A program made the position numbers and the translations under genes. Source: Polaribacter sp. (GTDB lineage Bacteria > Bacteroidota > Bacteroidia > Flavobacteriales > Flavobacteriaceae). From it: DNA of 64,000 bases. Shown piece after piece: positions 43,951 to 52,842 of this stretch. The stretch is taken from contig JAQWGI010000036.1 in NCBI GenBank assembly GCA_029238315.1, forward strand, positions 248,001 through 312,000, given 5' to 3'. The notes under the pieces are model-generated. The model was not told the DNA's origin. It saw nothing but the letters and a program-made list of their open reading frames with translations, and did no database searches. Position 1 is the first letter of the stretch; each line of letters opens with the position of its first letter.

Positions 43951-46380
43951 ATGGCTAACAAAGCAAAAAACACAAAACTGAAAACTGCAAAAAAACCTAA
44001 ATTTCAAAAATTAAAAGCCTTTTTGAACAATAGACAAACCCACACGGTCTTTGGTTTATTTTTAGTGATTTTTTCTATCTTTTTATGTATTGCTTTTTTC
44101 TCTTTCTTTTTTTCTTGGCAAGCAGATCAAAGCACTTTAACACAGTTTACAGACAAAACCATTACTACTAAAAACCTCTTAGGCAAGATTGGAGCTAAAC
44201 TTAGTCACTTTTTTATTTATGATGGATTTGGACTTGCTGCATTAATTATACCTGTATTACTTTTTGTAAGTGGGTTGTATTGGTTGTTTAAAATTTCATT
44301 CAAAAGGGTTCTAAAGACCTGGAATGTTGGTGTTTTAATAATGTTATGGCTGGCTATTTCATTTGGATTTATTTCTAAAAAATACATCATTTTAGCAGGA
44401 GTTATTGGATTAGAAGTTAATGAGTACCTACAAACTTTCTTAGGAAAAACAGGATTAACATTGGTTTTAGGTTTTCTGTTTTTAACCTACATTGTTATCC
44501 GTTTTAAAGTTACCCCAGAAAGTGTTATATCTAAATTTAAGTCTAAAGAAAATCTACATAATAAAGAAGAAACAACAGAAAAACCACTTGAAGAAGAGAT
44601 CTTAGAAAATGAATTTATTTTAGAAGACAATCAAAAGCCATCCTCTGAATTTGAAAAATCTGTTACAAATTTACAACCCACAATTAGTAATTTTTCTGAG
44701 GTAAAAAAAGAAGAAGATAAAAGTCAACTTTTAGATGTTGTTTTAGAAACTGAAATCAAAGAGGAAGCAACTGTTGAAGAAGAAGAAGAAGAAGAAGAAG
44801 AAGTTAAAATAGATATTGATCAAATAGAGGAAGAAGAGCACTCTACTGAAAATCTTTCAGAAAAATTAGTAAAAGATTTTGGGGAATTTGATCCAACACT
44901 AGAACTTGGTAATTATAAATTTCCAACATTTAATCTTTTAAAGCAATACAATGAGAGTATTTCTATTGATCCAGAAGAACTAGAAGCTAACAAAAATAAA
45001 ATTTTAGAAACGCTAAAAAATTATAAAATCGGAATTTCAAAAATAAAGGCAACAGTGGGTCCTACGATTACATTATATGAAATAGTACCAGAAGCAGGAA
45101 TTAGAATTTCGAAAATTAAAAACTTAGAGGATGATATTGCTTTATCATTATCTGCACTAGGAATCCGTATCATCGCTCCTATTCCTGGCAAAGGAACTAT
45201 CGGAATTGAAGTTCCGAATAAAAAATCAACTATTGTATCTATGCATTCTGTAATTTCTTCAAAGAAGTTTCAAGAATCACCGATGGAGCTACCAATTGCA
45301 TTAGGGAAAACAATTTCAAATGAAACCTTTGTTGTAGACTTAGCAAAAATGCCCCATTTATTAATGGCAGGTGCAACTGGCCAAGGTAAATCTGTTGGAC
45401 TAAATGCTGTATTAACATCACTTTTATATAAGAAGCATCCTGCTGAAGTAAAATTTGTTTTGGTTGATCCTAAGAAGGTAGAGTTAACGTTATTCAATAA
45501 AATTGAACGCCACTATTTAGCAAAATTACCAGATAGTGAAGAAGCAATTATTACAGATACAACCAAGGTGGTAAATACATTAAACTCTTTGTGTATAGAA
45601 ATGGACAATCGTTACGATTTATTAAAAAACGCAATGGTTCGTAACATCAAAGAGTATAATACAAAATTTAAAGCGCGTAAATTAAACCCGAATGATGGGC
45701 ATCAATTTTTACCTTACATTGTTTTGGTAATTGATGAATTTGCTGATTTGATTATGACTGCTGGAAAAGAAGTAGAAACACCAATTGCACGTTTAGCTCA
45801 GCTTGCTAGAGCCATCGGAATTCATTTAATTGTGGCTACACAAAGACCTTCTGTAAATGTAATTACGGGTATAATTAAAGCAAATTTCCCTGCTAGAATA
45901 GCTTTTAGAGTAACATCAAAAATTGATTCTAGAACTATTTTAGATGCTGGTGGTGCAGATCAATTAATTGGGCGTGGAGATATGCTTTATACTGCTGGAA
46001 ATGATTTAGACAGAATTCAATGTGCTTTTGTTGACACACCAGAAGTTGAGAAAATTACAGACTTTATTGGGTCTCAAAGAGCATATCCAGAAGCACATCT
46101 ACTACCAGAATATGTTGGTGAAGAGGCTGGCACAGCTCTTGATGTAGATATTGCAGACAGAGATAAATTATTTAGAGAAGCTGCAGAAATTATTGTTACA
46201 ACTCAACAAGGATCTGCTTCTTTATTACAACGAAAATTAAAATTAGGATACAATAGAGCCGGAAGATTAATTGATCAGTTAGAAGCTGCAGGAATTGTTG
46301 GTGGCTTTGAAGGCAGTAAAGCTAGACAAGTTTTAGTAACAGATTTAGTCGCTTTAGATCAATTATTAGCAAACGAATAA
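43951..46380 (+). CDS. ftsK: DNA translocase FtsK
   Basis: An 809-residue septal DNA pump that clears chromosome termini during division. Four membrane helices lie in residues 30-185, followed by a variable acidic linker (about 195-310) containing nine consecutive glutamates encoded by nine GAA triplets (44776-44802). The motor has Walker A ATGQGKSVG at about 473 and Walker B LVIDEFADL. The last 70 residues form the winged-helix gamma domain (SASLLQRKLKLGYNRAGR) that reads KOPS sites. The linker is shorter than in E. coli. Confidence 0.95.
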   Translation: MANKAKNTKLKTAKKPKFQKLKAFLNNRQTHTVFGLFLVIFSIFLCIAFFSFFFSWQADQSTLTQFTDKTITTKNLLGKIGAKLSHFFIYDGFGLAALIIPVLLFVSGLYWLFKISFKRVLKTWNVGVLIMLWLAISFGFISKKYIILAGVIGLEVNEYLQTFLGKTGLTLVLGFLFLTYIVIRFKVTPESVISKFKSKENLHNKEETTEKPLEEEILENEFILEDNQKPSSEFEKSVTNLQPTISNFSEVKKEEDKSQLLDVVLETEIKEEATVEEEEEEEEEVKIDIDQIEEEEHSTENLSEKLVKDFGEFDPTLELGNYKFPTFNLLKQYNESISIDPEELEANKNKILETLKNYKIGISKIKATVGPTITLYEIVPEAGIRISKIKNLEDDIALSLSALGIRIIAPIPGKGTIGIEVPNKKSTIVSMHSVISSKKFQESPMELPIALGKTISNETFVVDLAKMPHLLMAGATGQGKSVGLNAVLTSLLYKKHPAEVKFVLVDPKKVELTLFNKIERHYLAKLPDSEEAIITDTTKVVNTLNSLCIEMDNRYDLLKNAMVRNIKEYNTKFKARKLNPNDGHQFLPYIVLVIDEFADLIMTAGKEVETPIARLAQLARAIGIHLIVATQRPSVNVITGIIKANFPARIAFRVTSKIDSRTILDAGGADQLIGRGDMLYTAGNDLDRIQCAFVDTPEVEKITDFIGSQRAYPEAHLLPEYVGEEAGTALDVDIADRDKLFREAAEIIVTTQQGSASLLQRKLKLGYNRAGRLIDQLEAAGIVGGFEGSKARQVLVTDLVALDQLLANE
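44776..44802 (+). repeat. GAA x9 trinucleotide tract within ftsK
   Basis: Nine perfect GAA units in the linker region. Copy changes keep the reading frame and only alter the length of the poly-Glu stretch. Confidence 0.85.
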
Positions 46381-46397
46381 AATCAGATTTAAATTCA

Positions 46398-47057
46398 ATG
46401 AAAAAAACAACCGTATATTTTATACTTCTATTTTTAGGAATTTCTACAAATAGCTATGCACAGAAAAATAAAGCAGAACAATTGTTAGATGAAGTTTCTT
46501 CAAAAATGACTTCCTATACAAACATGAAAATTATTTTTAACGCTAGCTTAAGTAATGAAGCTGCAGGAATAAATGAAGGAGATGAACCACCTATGGAAGG
46601 AACTATATTTCTAGAAGGAGAAAAATACAATCTAAATTATATTGGCAGTAACTTTATTTTTGATGGACTAAAACTATATATTATCAATCATGACGAAAAA
46701 GAAATTGCTATTAATGATAGTGATTTTGATGCTGATGATGGTTTTATTTATCCTTCTAAATTATTAACTTTTTATCAAAATGGTTATACATATCAATTAG
46801 GAAAAACTACTCATATAAATGGAAAAGAAATTCAGTTTGTTAATTTAACACCCATTGATAGTGATTCTGATATTGTAAAAGTAGAATTAGGAATTGAATT
46901 AAAAACAAAACATATTTATAAACTTTCTCAAATAGGTACAAACGCTGCTAAAACTACATTTACAATAATTTCTTTAAAAGGAAATGAAAAGCTTCCAAAG
47001 AGTACTTTTACATTTGATAAAAACAGCTATTTAAAAAAGAATTATATCATAGATTAA
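46398..47057 (+). CDS. LolA-like outer membrane lipoprotein carrier
   Basis: A 219-residue periplasmic protein. A signal peptide ends at SYAQK, and the mature part begins KAEQLLDEVSSKMTSYTNMKIIF, the LolA family start. It then has the half-barrel strand pattern. LolA ferries lipoproteins from the inner to the outer membrane. It lies 17 bases after ftsK, a neighbourhood that I remember as common in Flavobacteria. The insertion protein LolB is not nearby, as expected for this phylum. Confidence 0.88.
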   Translation: MKKTTVYFILLFLGISTNSYAQKNKAEQLLDEVSSKMTSYTNMKIIFNASLSNEAAGINEGDEPPMEGTIFLEGEKYNLNYIGSNFIFDGLKLYIINHDEKEIAINDSDFDADDGFIYPSKLLTFYQNGYTYQLGKTTHINGKEIQFVNLTPIDSDSDIVKVELGIELKTKHIYKLSQIGTNAAKTTFTIISLKGNEKLPKSTFTFDKNSYLKKNYIID

Positions 47058-47079
47058 TTTTTTTTAAGCAATTTCGTTT

Positions 47080-48522
47080 ATGAAGATATTAGATAAATAC
47101 ATTTTAAAAAGTTTTCTTAAGCCTTTTTTGGCAACTTTTTTAATTGTTTTGTTTGTTTTAGTTATGCAAGCTTTATGGTTAGCTTTTGAAGATATTGCAG
47201 GAAAAGGAATAGACATACTTTTTATTTTAAAATTCTTATACTACACCGCTTTATTAGTAACCCCACAAGCACTTCCTATAGCCGTTCTTCTTTCTGCAAT
47301 TATGGCAATGGGTAATTTTTCTGAAAACTATGAACTTGCAGCTTCAAAATCTGCAGGAATTTCTTTACAAAGATTAATAAGACCGTTAATGATTTTAACA
47401 GTTTTATTAAGTTTTGTCAATTTTTTGTTTTTAAACAATGTGTATCCATATGCCATGTTTAAACAAAAAAACTTGTATGTAAATATTAAAAAGCAAAAAC
47501 CCGCTATGGCTTTAGTTCCTGGTAGCTTTAATACAGACATACCTGGTTATCACATTAAGTTTGATGAAAAATATGGAGAAAAAGAAGACCTTTTAAAAGG
47601 GGTAATGATTTATGATTTAACGAAAAGGAAATGGAATAATAAAATTATTACTGCAAAAACTGGTAAAATCATAAATAAAGAAGGAAGTAAATACATGACA
47701 TTGGTTCTGTACGATGGTCAGTTTTATGAAGACCATATAAATCTAACCAGAGAAACTGAGAAAAACATGCCTGTTTCAACTGCTAAATTTAAAGAATACA
47801 CGATCATTATTACAATTCCGGACGACTCTTTACTTGAAGAAGAAAAATTAAAAGATTTTCATAGTATGAAATCCTTAAATCAATTAAAAGATACCATACC
47901 ATATTATAACGATGATTTTAAAGAATATATAAAAGGGCGTGCAAAAAATTTTTCTATAAATGCAGATGCTAAAAAACTAGTACCCTACAAAAAAGATACA
48001 TTAAAATTACAACCCAATGCTATTGATAATTTTGACGAAAGCACACAGTTGCGTATTGTTAATTCTGCCTTAGCAAAAAGTAAAAACGCCTCTAGTATAA
48101 TTATCAATAGAAAAGGATCTTTTAAATTTAAAAGAAAAATACTGAACCTATATGAAATTGAATACTACAATAGAATTGCTTTTTCTCTATCTTGTTTAAT
48201 TCTTTTTTTTATAGGTGCCCCTTTAGGTTCAATCATCAGAAAAGGAGGTTTTGGATTGCCAATGGTTTTGGCGATATCAATTTATGTATTATATTTTTTT
48301 GCCAATACTTTTGGTAGAAATTTAGCCGAAGAAAGTTCTATTACTTCCTTTTTTGGCTCTTGGATTTCTGCTATACTAATGGTGCCTATTGCATTTTTAT
48401 TAACAAGAAGAGCTACAAAAGATATGGGAATCTTTAATATTGATGTATTTTTGCAGCCAATTACCACATATATCAAAAAAATATCGTCTAAAAAAGACAA
48501 GAAACATAATGGAGCAAACTAA
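47080..48522 (+). CDS. LptF/LptG family permease
   Basis: A 480-residue inner-membrane permease of the LPS export machine. N-terminal helices (about 15-120) include ILDKYILKSFLKPF, the LptF/G start, followed by a periplasmic beta-jellyroll (about 130-345) and three C-terminal helices (about 370-460). In Bacteroidota the single LptF/G-like protein with this long central region probably partners the LptB ATPase elsewhere. It overlaps ribB by 14 bases. Confidence 0.9.
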   Translation: MKILDKYILKSFLKPFLATFLIVLFVLVMQALWLAFEDIAGKGIDILFILKFLYYTALLVTPQALPIAVLLSAIMAMGNFSENYELAASKSAGISLQRLIRPLMILTVLLSFVNFLFLNNVYPYAMFKQKNLYVNIKKQKPAMALVPGSFNTDIPGYHIKFDEKYGEKEDLLKGVMIYDLTKRKWNNKIITAKTGKIINKEGSKYMTLVLYDGQFYEDHINLTRETEKNMPVSTAKFKEYTIIITIPDDSLLEEEKLKDFHSMKSLNQLKDTIPYYNDDFKEYIKGRAKNFSINADAKKLVPYKKDTLKLQPNAIDNFDESTQLRIVNSALAKSKNASSIIINRKGSFKFKRKILNLYEIEYYNRIAFSLSCLILFFIGAPLGSIIRKGGFGLPMVLAISIYVLYFFANTFGRNLAEESSITSFFGSWISAILMVPIAFLLTRRATKDMGIFNIDVFLQPITTYIKKISSKKDKKHNGAN

Positions 48523-49648
48523 AAACAACATCCAATTAGATTCGATTTCTGAAGCAATTGAAGACATTAGAAACGGTAAAATTATTATTGTTGTAGATGA
48601 TGAAGACAGAGAAAATGAAGGAGATTTTCTTGCAGCTGCAGATAAAGTAACTCCAGAGATGATTAATTTTATGGCAACACATGGTCGTGGATTAATTTGT
48701 GCTCCTATTACTGAAAAACGCAGCAAAGAATTGCAGTTAGGTATGATGGTTAGCAATAATACAGACCCAATGGAAACTGCTTTTACAGTTTCTGTAGATT
48801 TAAAAGGAAATGGCGTGACAACCGGAATCTCTGCAAAAGATAGAGCCTTAACAATTAACGCAATAATAAACCCAGACACTAAACCGTTTGACTTGGCTAG
48901 ACCAGGTCATATTTTTCCGCTAAAAGCAAAGGAAGGTGGTGTTTTACGCAGAACAGGTCATACAGAAGCAGCCATAGATTTTGCGCGTTTGGCAGGATCT
49001 GAACCAGCTGGTGTTATTGTTGAAATTATGAATGAAGACGGCACCATGGCCCGTTTACCTGAATTAATGAAGGTTGCAAAAAAATTCGACTTAAAAATTG
49101 TTTCTATTGAAGATTTGGTTGCCTATAGAATGGAACATGATTCTTTAATTGAAAAGAAAGAAGATTTTGATATTGAAACTCGTTTCGGAACTTTTAGATT
49201 AAGAGCATATAAACAAACAAACAATGGTCAAGTACACTTAGCTTTAACTCAAGGTTCCTGGAAAGATAATGAACCTGTAATTACTAGAGTGAATTCTACA
49301 TTGGTTAACAATGATATTTTAGGAACACTAACCAATAACGCTGATAAAAAACTAGATAAAATGTTTAAAACCATTACAGATAAAGGCAATGGTGCAATTT
49401 TATTTATCAATCAACAAAATGAATCTCAGAATTTGTTAAATCGTTTAGACATTTTAAAAAACTTGCAATCTAAAGGTGAAATGAAAGCCCCTCAAATTAA
49501 AATGGATAGCAAAGATTTTGGAATTGGTGCACAAATATTACACGACTTAAATATCCATAAAATTAGATTGGTTTCTAATACAACACAAGAAAAACGTGTT
49601 GGTATGATTGGTTACGGTTTAGAAATTGTAGATTACGTGAAGTATTAG
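48509..49648 (+). CDS. ribB: 3,4-dihydroxy-2-butanone-4-phosphate synthase with degenerate GTP cyclohydrolase II domain
   Basis: A 379-residue riboflavin enzyme. Residues 1-205 are RibB: VVDDEDRENEGD holds the metal-binding and acidic residues, and HTEAAIDFARL the conserved histidine. Residues 210-379 resemble RibA but the zinc-binding segment, normally three cysteines, reads NDILGTLTNNADKKLDKM with none. GTP cyclohydrolase activity is therefore unlikely, and a separate RibA is expected elsewhere. The frame opens at 48440 inside lptF/G; the ATG at 48509 gives the RibB N-terminus. Confidence 0.92.
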   Translation: MEQTKNNIQLDSISEAIEDIRNGKIIIVVDDEDRENEGDFLAAADKVTPEMINFMATHGRGLICAPITEKRSKELQLGMMVSNNTDPMETAFTVSVDLKGNGVTTGISAKDRALTINAIINPDTKPFDLARPGHIFPLKAKEGGVLRRTGHTEAAIDFARLAGSEPAGVIVEIMNEDGTMARLPELMKVAKKFDLKIVSIEDLVAYRMEHDSLIEKKEDFDIETRFGTFRLRAYKQTNNGQVHLALTQGSWKDNEPVITRVNSTLVNNDILGTLTNNADKKLDKMFKTITDKGNGAILFINQQNESQNLLNRLDILKNLQSKGEMKAPQIKMDSKDFGIGAQILHDLNIHKIRLVSNTTQEKRVGMIGYGLEIVDYVKY

Positions 49649-49689
49649 GTTGTTAGTGATTAGTGAAGTCTAATTATAACTTTATCACT

Positions 49690-49740
49690 TTTATTAATGA
49701 GATTTCTTAACACCACTTTGTTGCGTTCGAAATAACAAAA
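49690..49740. repeat. Dispersed palindromic repeat, partial copy 4
   Basis: GAGATTTCTTAACACC...GCGTTCGAAATAACA resembles the right half of the repeat at 2554 with the terminal ATGACA mutated to ATAACA. It lies downstream of ribB with low-complexity TTTGTTACTCATTAACTTTGCTAC-type sequence beside it. Confidence 0.5.
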
Positions 49741-49800
49741 TTACTTTGTTACTCATTAACTTTGCTACTTTGCCACTAATTTACTTTCAAATTGTGCAAC

Positions 49801-50502
49801 TCAAACAACCACATCACTCCCACTTTCTAATTCAAACGGTATTTCATTTTGTTTAAAAACTCTTGCAGATAATTCTCCTTGTAAAATAATTGAATCTCCA
49901 TCAACTTTTAACCAACTTCCTTCTCTTAAACCAATTACTGAAGTTTCATTGTAAATATGATATTCCTTGATTCGCGTTTCTCTAGTTTCGCCCATATGAG
50001 TTGAACCCTCAATCGGATCTAAATAATGCGCGTTGATATTAAAAGGAATAAATTCTAGGGTTTTAAAACTTGGTGGATATACAATTGGCATATCATTCGT
50101 ATTCTTCATTGAAACACCGCAAATGTTACTTCCAGCGCTAGTTCCTAAATAAGGTGTTCCGCTTTCTACAACCTCTTTTAAAACATCAAAAATGTTGTTC
50201 TTATAAATCTGATTGACTAACTCAAATGTATTTCCCCCACCAGTAAAAATCGCTTCAGCATTCAACACTGCTTCCTTCGGATTGTCGAACTCATGAATTC
50301 CTTTTACATCAATATGCATCGACTTAAAAGCTGACTTTGCTTTTGTTGTATATTCGGCATAAGAGATTCCGCTTGGTCTAGCATATGGAATAAATAGCAA
50401 CGTTTTAACATTTTTAAAATGCACAGAAAGCGTTGGTAAAAGGTATTCTAAATAACCACTTCCATGAATGGTTGATGTACTGGCAACAATGAGTTTTTTC
50501 AT
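49801..50502 (-). CDS. pepE: Dipeptidase E (alpha-aspartyl dipeptidase, peptidase family S51)
   Basis: A 233-residue cytoplasmic peptidase with a class I glutamine amidotransferase-like fold. The catalytic serine is in LGTSAGSNIC, and FTGGGNTFELV and the histidine of INAHYLDP complete the site. It hydrolyses dipeptides that begin with aspartate. It is a single gene flanked by repeat-rich sequence. Confidence 0.9.
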   Translation of the reverse strand: MKKLIVASTSTIHGSGYLEYLLPTLSVHFKNVKTLLFIPYARPSGISYAEYTTKAKSAFKSMHIDVKGIHEFDNPKEAVLNAEAIFTGGGNTFELVNQIYKNNIFDVLKEVVESGTPYLGTSAGSNICGVSMKNTNDMPIVYPPSFKTLEFIPFNINAHYLDPIEGSTHMGETRETRIKEYHIYNETSVIGLREGSWLKVDGDSIILQGELSARVFKQNEIPFELESGSDVVV

Positions 50503-50638
50503 ATTTCAAAAATAACGAAACTAAAGTTATTGTCTCTAAAAACTAGTAAGAAGTTTCCATTTTAAGCATTTCTCTTTAACAAAAATTTACGAGTGCTTTA
50601 ATACAGTTTTAAGAAGCATCTCGGTTTTCTTTGTAACG

Positions 50639-51424
50639 ATGAAAAACAGAACATTACTTATTTTCTTAATCTTATTCTCTATTATGATGCATTCTCAAGA
50701 GAAGAAATCGAACATTATTTATGGAAAAATAATGATTGATTCCATTCTGTTAGAAAACGTGCATATCTTCAACAAAAAAAAATTGATCGGAACAATTACA
50801 AATGGCAAAGGAGAATTTAAAATTCCTGTTTCAAAAAACGACACACTTTTTGTTTCTCATATTAACATCAAAAATGAAGAAATTAATATTACCGAAGAAA
50901 TATTTTTATCAAAAAAAATAACATTAAATATCGCCTCTTCATCATTTGTTTTAGAAGAAGTAGAGCTTAAAAAAAGAAGAAGTATTTTTTATGTTGATCC
51001 ACAAATAATGCCAGGACATTTAGTAAATGCGACAACTTTAAAATTACCTTATACAAAAGTAGTCAGAGAAAAAGATGAAAAAATTACTAAGTTAACTTTT
51101 ACTAGTGCTTCTGTTAACTTAGAAAATTTATTAAATTATTTTAATGGTAGAACTAAAAGAGTAAAACAGGTAAAAAAACTAAGAAAATCTGATGCTGATT
51201 TGGCAAAAATAAGAAAAAGTCTTTCTGATTACTTTTTTGAAAAACAGTTAAAAATAAAGAAAGAATACATCAATCAATTTTTGAATTATTGCTTAACAAA
51301 AAACATAGTTCAACAATTTAAAAAAGGAAATCAATTAAAATTAACAGAAATTTTACTCAGAGAAAGCAAAAAATTCCCTCATAAAAAAATCAATCAAGAA
51401 ACTTTACTAACCAAAACAAATTAA
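50639..51424 (+). CDS. Carboxypeptidase-like regulatory-domain secreted protein (first paralogue)
   Basis: A 261-residue exported protein. The signal peptide ends near MMHSQ, followed by a beta-sandwich similar to the N-terminal CarboxypepD_reg-like domain of TonB receptors (ILYGK-type start IIYGKIMIDSILLENVHIFN, then TNGKGEFKIPVSKNDTL). It ends with a helical region containing LEEVELKKRR and a lysine-rich tail. There is no receptor barrel. It is paralogous to the next gene, both having VL/NLLEEVE-I/L-K. Function unknown. Confidence 0.8.
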   Translation: MKNRTLLIFLILFSIMMHSQEKKSNIIYGKIMIDSILLENVHIFNKKKLIGTITNGKGEFKIPVSKNDTLFVSHINIKNEEINITEEIFLSKKITLNIASSSFVLEEVELKKRRSIFYVDPQIMPGHLVNATTLKLPYTKVVREKDEKITKLTFTSASVNLENLLNYFNGRTKRVKQVKKLRKSDADLAKIRKSLSDYFFEKQLKIKKEYINQFLNYCLTKNIVQQFKKGNQLKLTEILLRESKKFPHKKINQETLLTKTN

Positions 51425-51436
51425 TTATTTTTCTGC

Positions 51437-52267
51437 ATGGAAAAAAAACTACTCTCACTTTTTTTCTTTCTATTTTTTTTTCAATTCTCTTTTTCGCAAG
51501 AAAATAGAATTGAAATAAATGGTGTAATCATAAATCAATCCTCAAGAGGACTTGTTAATTCGCATATTGTAAATCTTACTACAAAAGAAGGAACAGTTTC
51601 TGATGATGAAGGTAAATTTACCCTAAAAGCAAAAAAAGGAGATTGGATTCAAATAACCAATCTTCAGTTTTTAGAGAAAAAAATTAGAATTACAAATGGA
51701 AACTTTAAAGCTCGTTTTCTTAGGATTTATCTTATGCCTAAAACAAATTTGTTAGAAGAAGTAGAAATTAAAAGAGACTTAAAAGGCGTACTTAATTTAG
51801 ACCTTCTAAAACCAGAGAAAGATACTATTAAAGAGCAAATGAAAAGCATTGTTGATTATATCATGGGGCTTGGTTATGATAAAATTATCAACATGGGCAT
51901 TAGTGGTGATGAGCGTCATTTGGCAAAACCAAAAAATTCTCAATTAAATACTGACCCCGTTGCTAAATTTGCTGGCTTACCACCTGCATCAATTGAGATT
52001 CCTGACAAATACTTAGAAGAAAAAAGAGCAGACAGAAAGTTTATCAATTTTAAAGAAAAATTTCCTTTAGAATTAAAAAGAATATTTGGTGAACCTTTCT
52101 TTTTTGAGCGATTAAAAATACCAAAAGAAAACTATTATCAATTTATAGAATATTGCATTCCATTCGGAATTGAACAGTTATACAAGAACAAAAAACATCT
52201 TGATATTCTTAAAATTTTGTTAAAAGCGAGTGAATCATATCTTCAATTGCTAGAAAAAAGCAAATAA
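51437..52267 (+). CDS. Carboxypeptidase-like regulatory-domain secreted protein (second paralogue)
   Basis: A 276-residue exported protein with a signal peptide ending FSFSQ. The regulatory-like domain covers about 22-110 (INGVIINQSSRGLVNSHIV, VSDDEGKFTLKAKKGD), then LLEEVEIKRDLKG and a helical C-terminus. It is a divergent paralogue of the preceding gene, 12 bases away, and the two are cotranscribed. The M1 peptidase cluster follows. The extended helical tail differs between paralogues. Confidence 0.8.
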   Translation: MEKKLLSLFFFLFFFQFSFSQENRIEINGVIINQSSRGLVNSHIVNLTTKEGTVSDDEGKFTLKAKKGDWIQITNLQFLEKKIRITNGNFKARFLRIYLMPKTNLLEEVEIKRDLKGVLNLDLLKPEKDTIKEQMKSIVDYIMGLGYDKIINMGISGDERHLAKPKNSQLNTDPVAKFAGLPPASIEIPDKYLEEKRADRKFINFKEKFPLELKRIFGEPFFFERLKIPKENYYQFIEYCIPFGIEQLYKNKKHLDILKILLKASESYLQLLEKSK

Positions 52268-52317
52268 TTTTGTTTTACTAACTTTTATTGTTCAATTTTA
52301 CGTGTAATTACTACATA

Positions 52318-52815
52318 ATGAAATTAAAAAAGCTATTTTTATTAGCATTAATAATTCCACTTTTTGCTTTTTCAGCACACAAGTACTATTTGAGTTTAAC
52401 TCAAATAGAATACAATTCTAAAAGTAAATCTATAGAAGTTATTATCAACGTATTTATTGATGATATTGAAACTACTTTAAATAAACTTCATAATAAAAGA
52501 TTTGCATTAACTACTAAAAATGAACCGGAAGATTCTGATATCTATTTTGAAGAATACTTGCAAGAACATTTAAAATTTAAGTTAGACAACAAATCGTATA
52601 ATTTTAACTATTTAGGAAAAGAATACGATGGTGATGTTGTTTTTTTTTATTTAGAGATAAAAGATGTTGCAATACCCAAAAATATAGATGTTAACAGCAC
52701 TATTTTATTAGCAGATTTTCCAACCCAACAAAACCTAGTAAAATCTAAAGTAAATAAAAAACATAAAAGCGTTTTACTTACTAAAAAAGAACAGTCAGGC
52801 ATATTAAAATATTAA
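52318..52815 (+). CDS. DUF6702 family protein
   Basis: A 165-residue exported protein. Signal peptide LKKLFLLALIIPLFAFSAH leads into HKYYLSLTQIEYN, the family start, where an HK(Y/F)YxSxT motif is conserved. The rest is a compact beta domain. Function is unknown; DUF6702 genes are often placed directly before M1 peptidase genes in Flavobacteria. The frame opens at 52288, but the ATG at 52318 gives the clean signal peptide. Confidence 0.82.
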   Translation: MKLKKLFLLALIIPLFAFSAHKYYLSLTQIEYNSKSKSIEVIINVFIDDIETTLNKLHNKRFALTTKNEPEDSDIYFEEYLQEHLKFKLDNKSYNFNYLGKEYDGDVVFFYLEIKDVAIPKNIDVNSTILLADFPTQQNLVKSKVNKKHKSVLLTKKEQSGILKY

Positions 52816-52842
52816 TAACTAAATTCAACAAAACCAAACATT

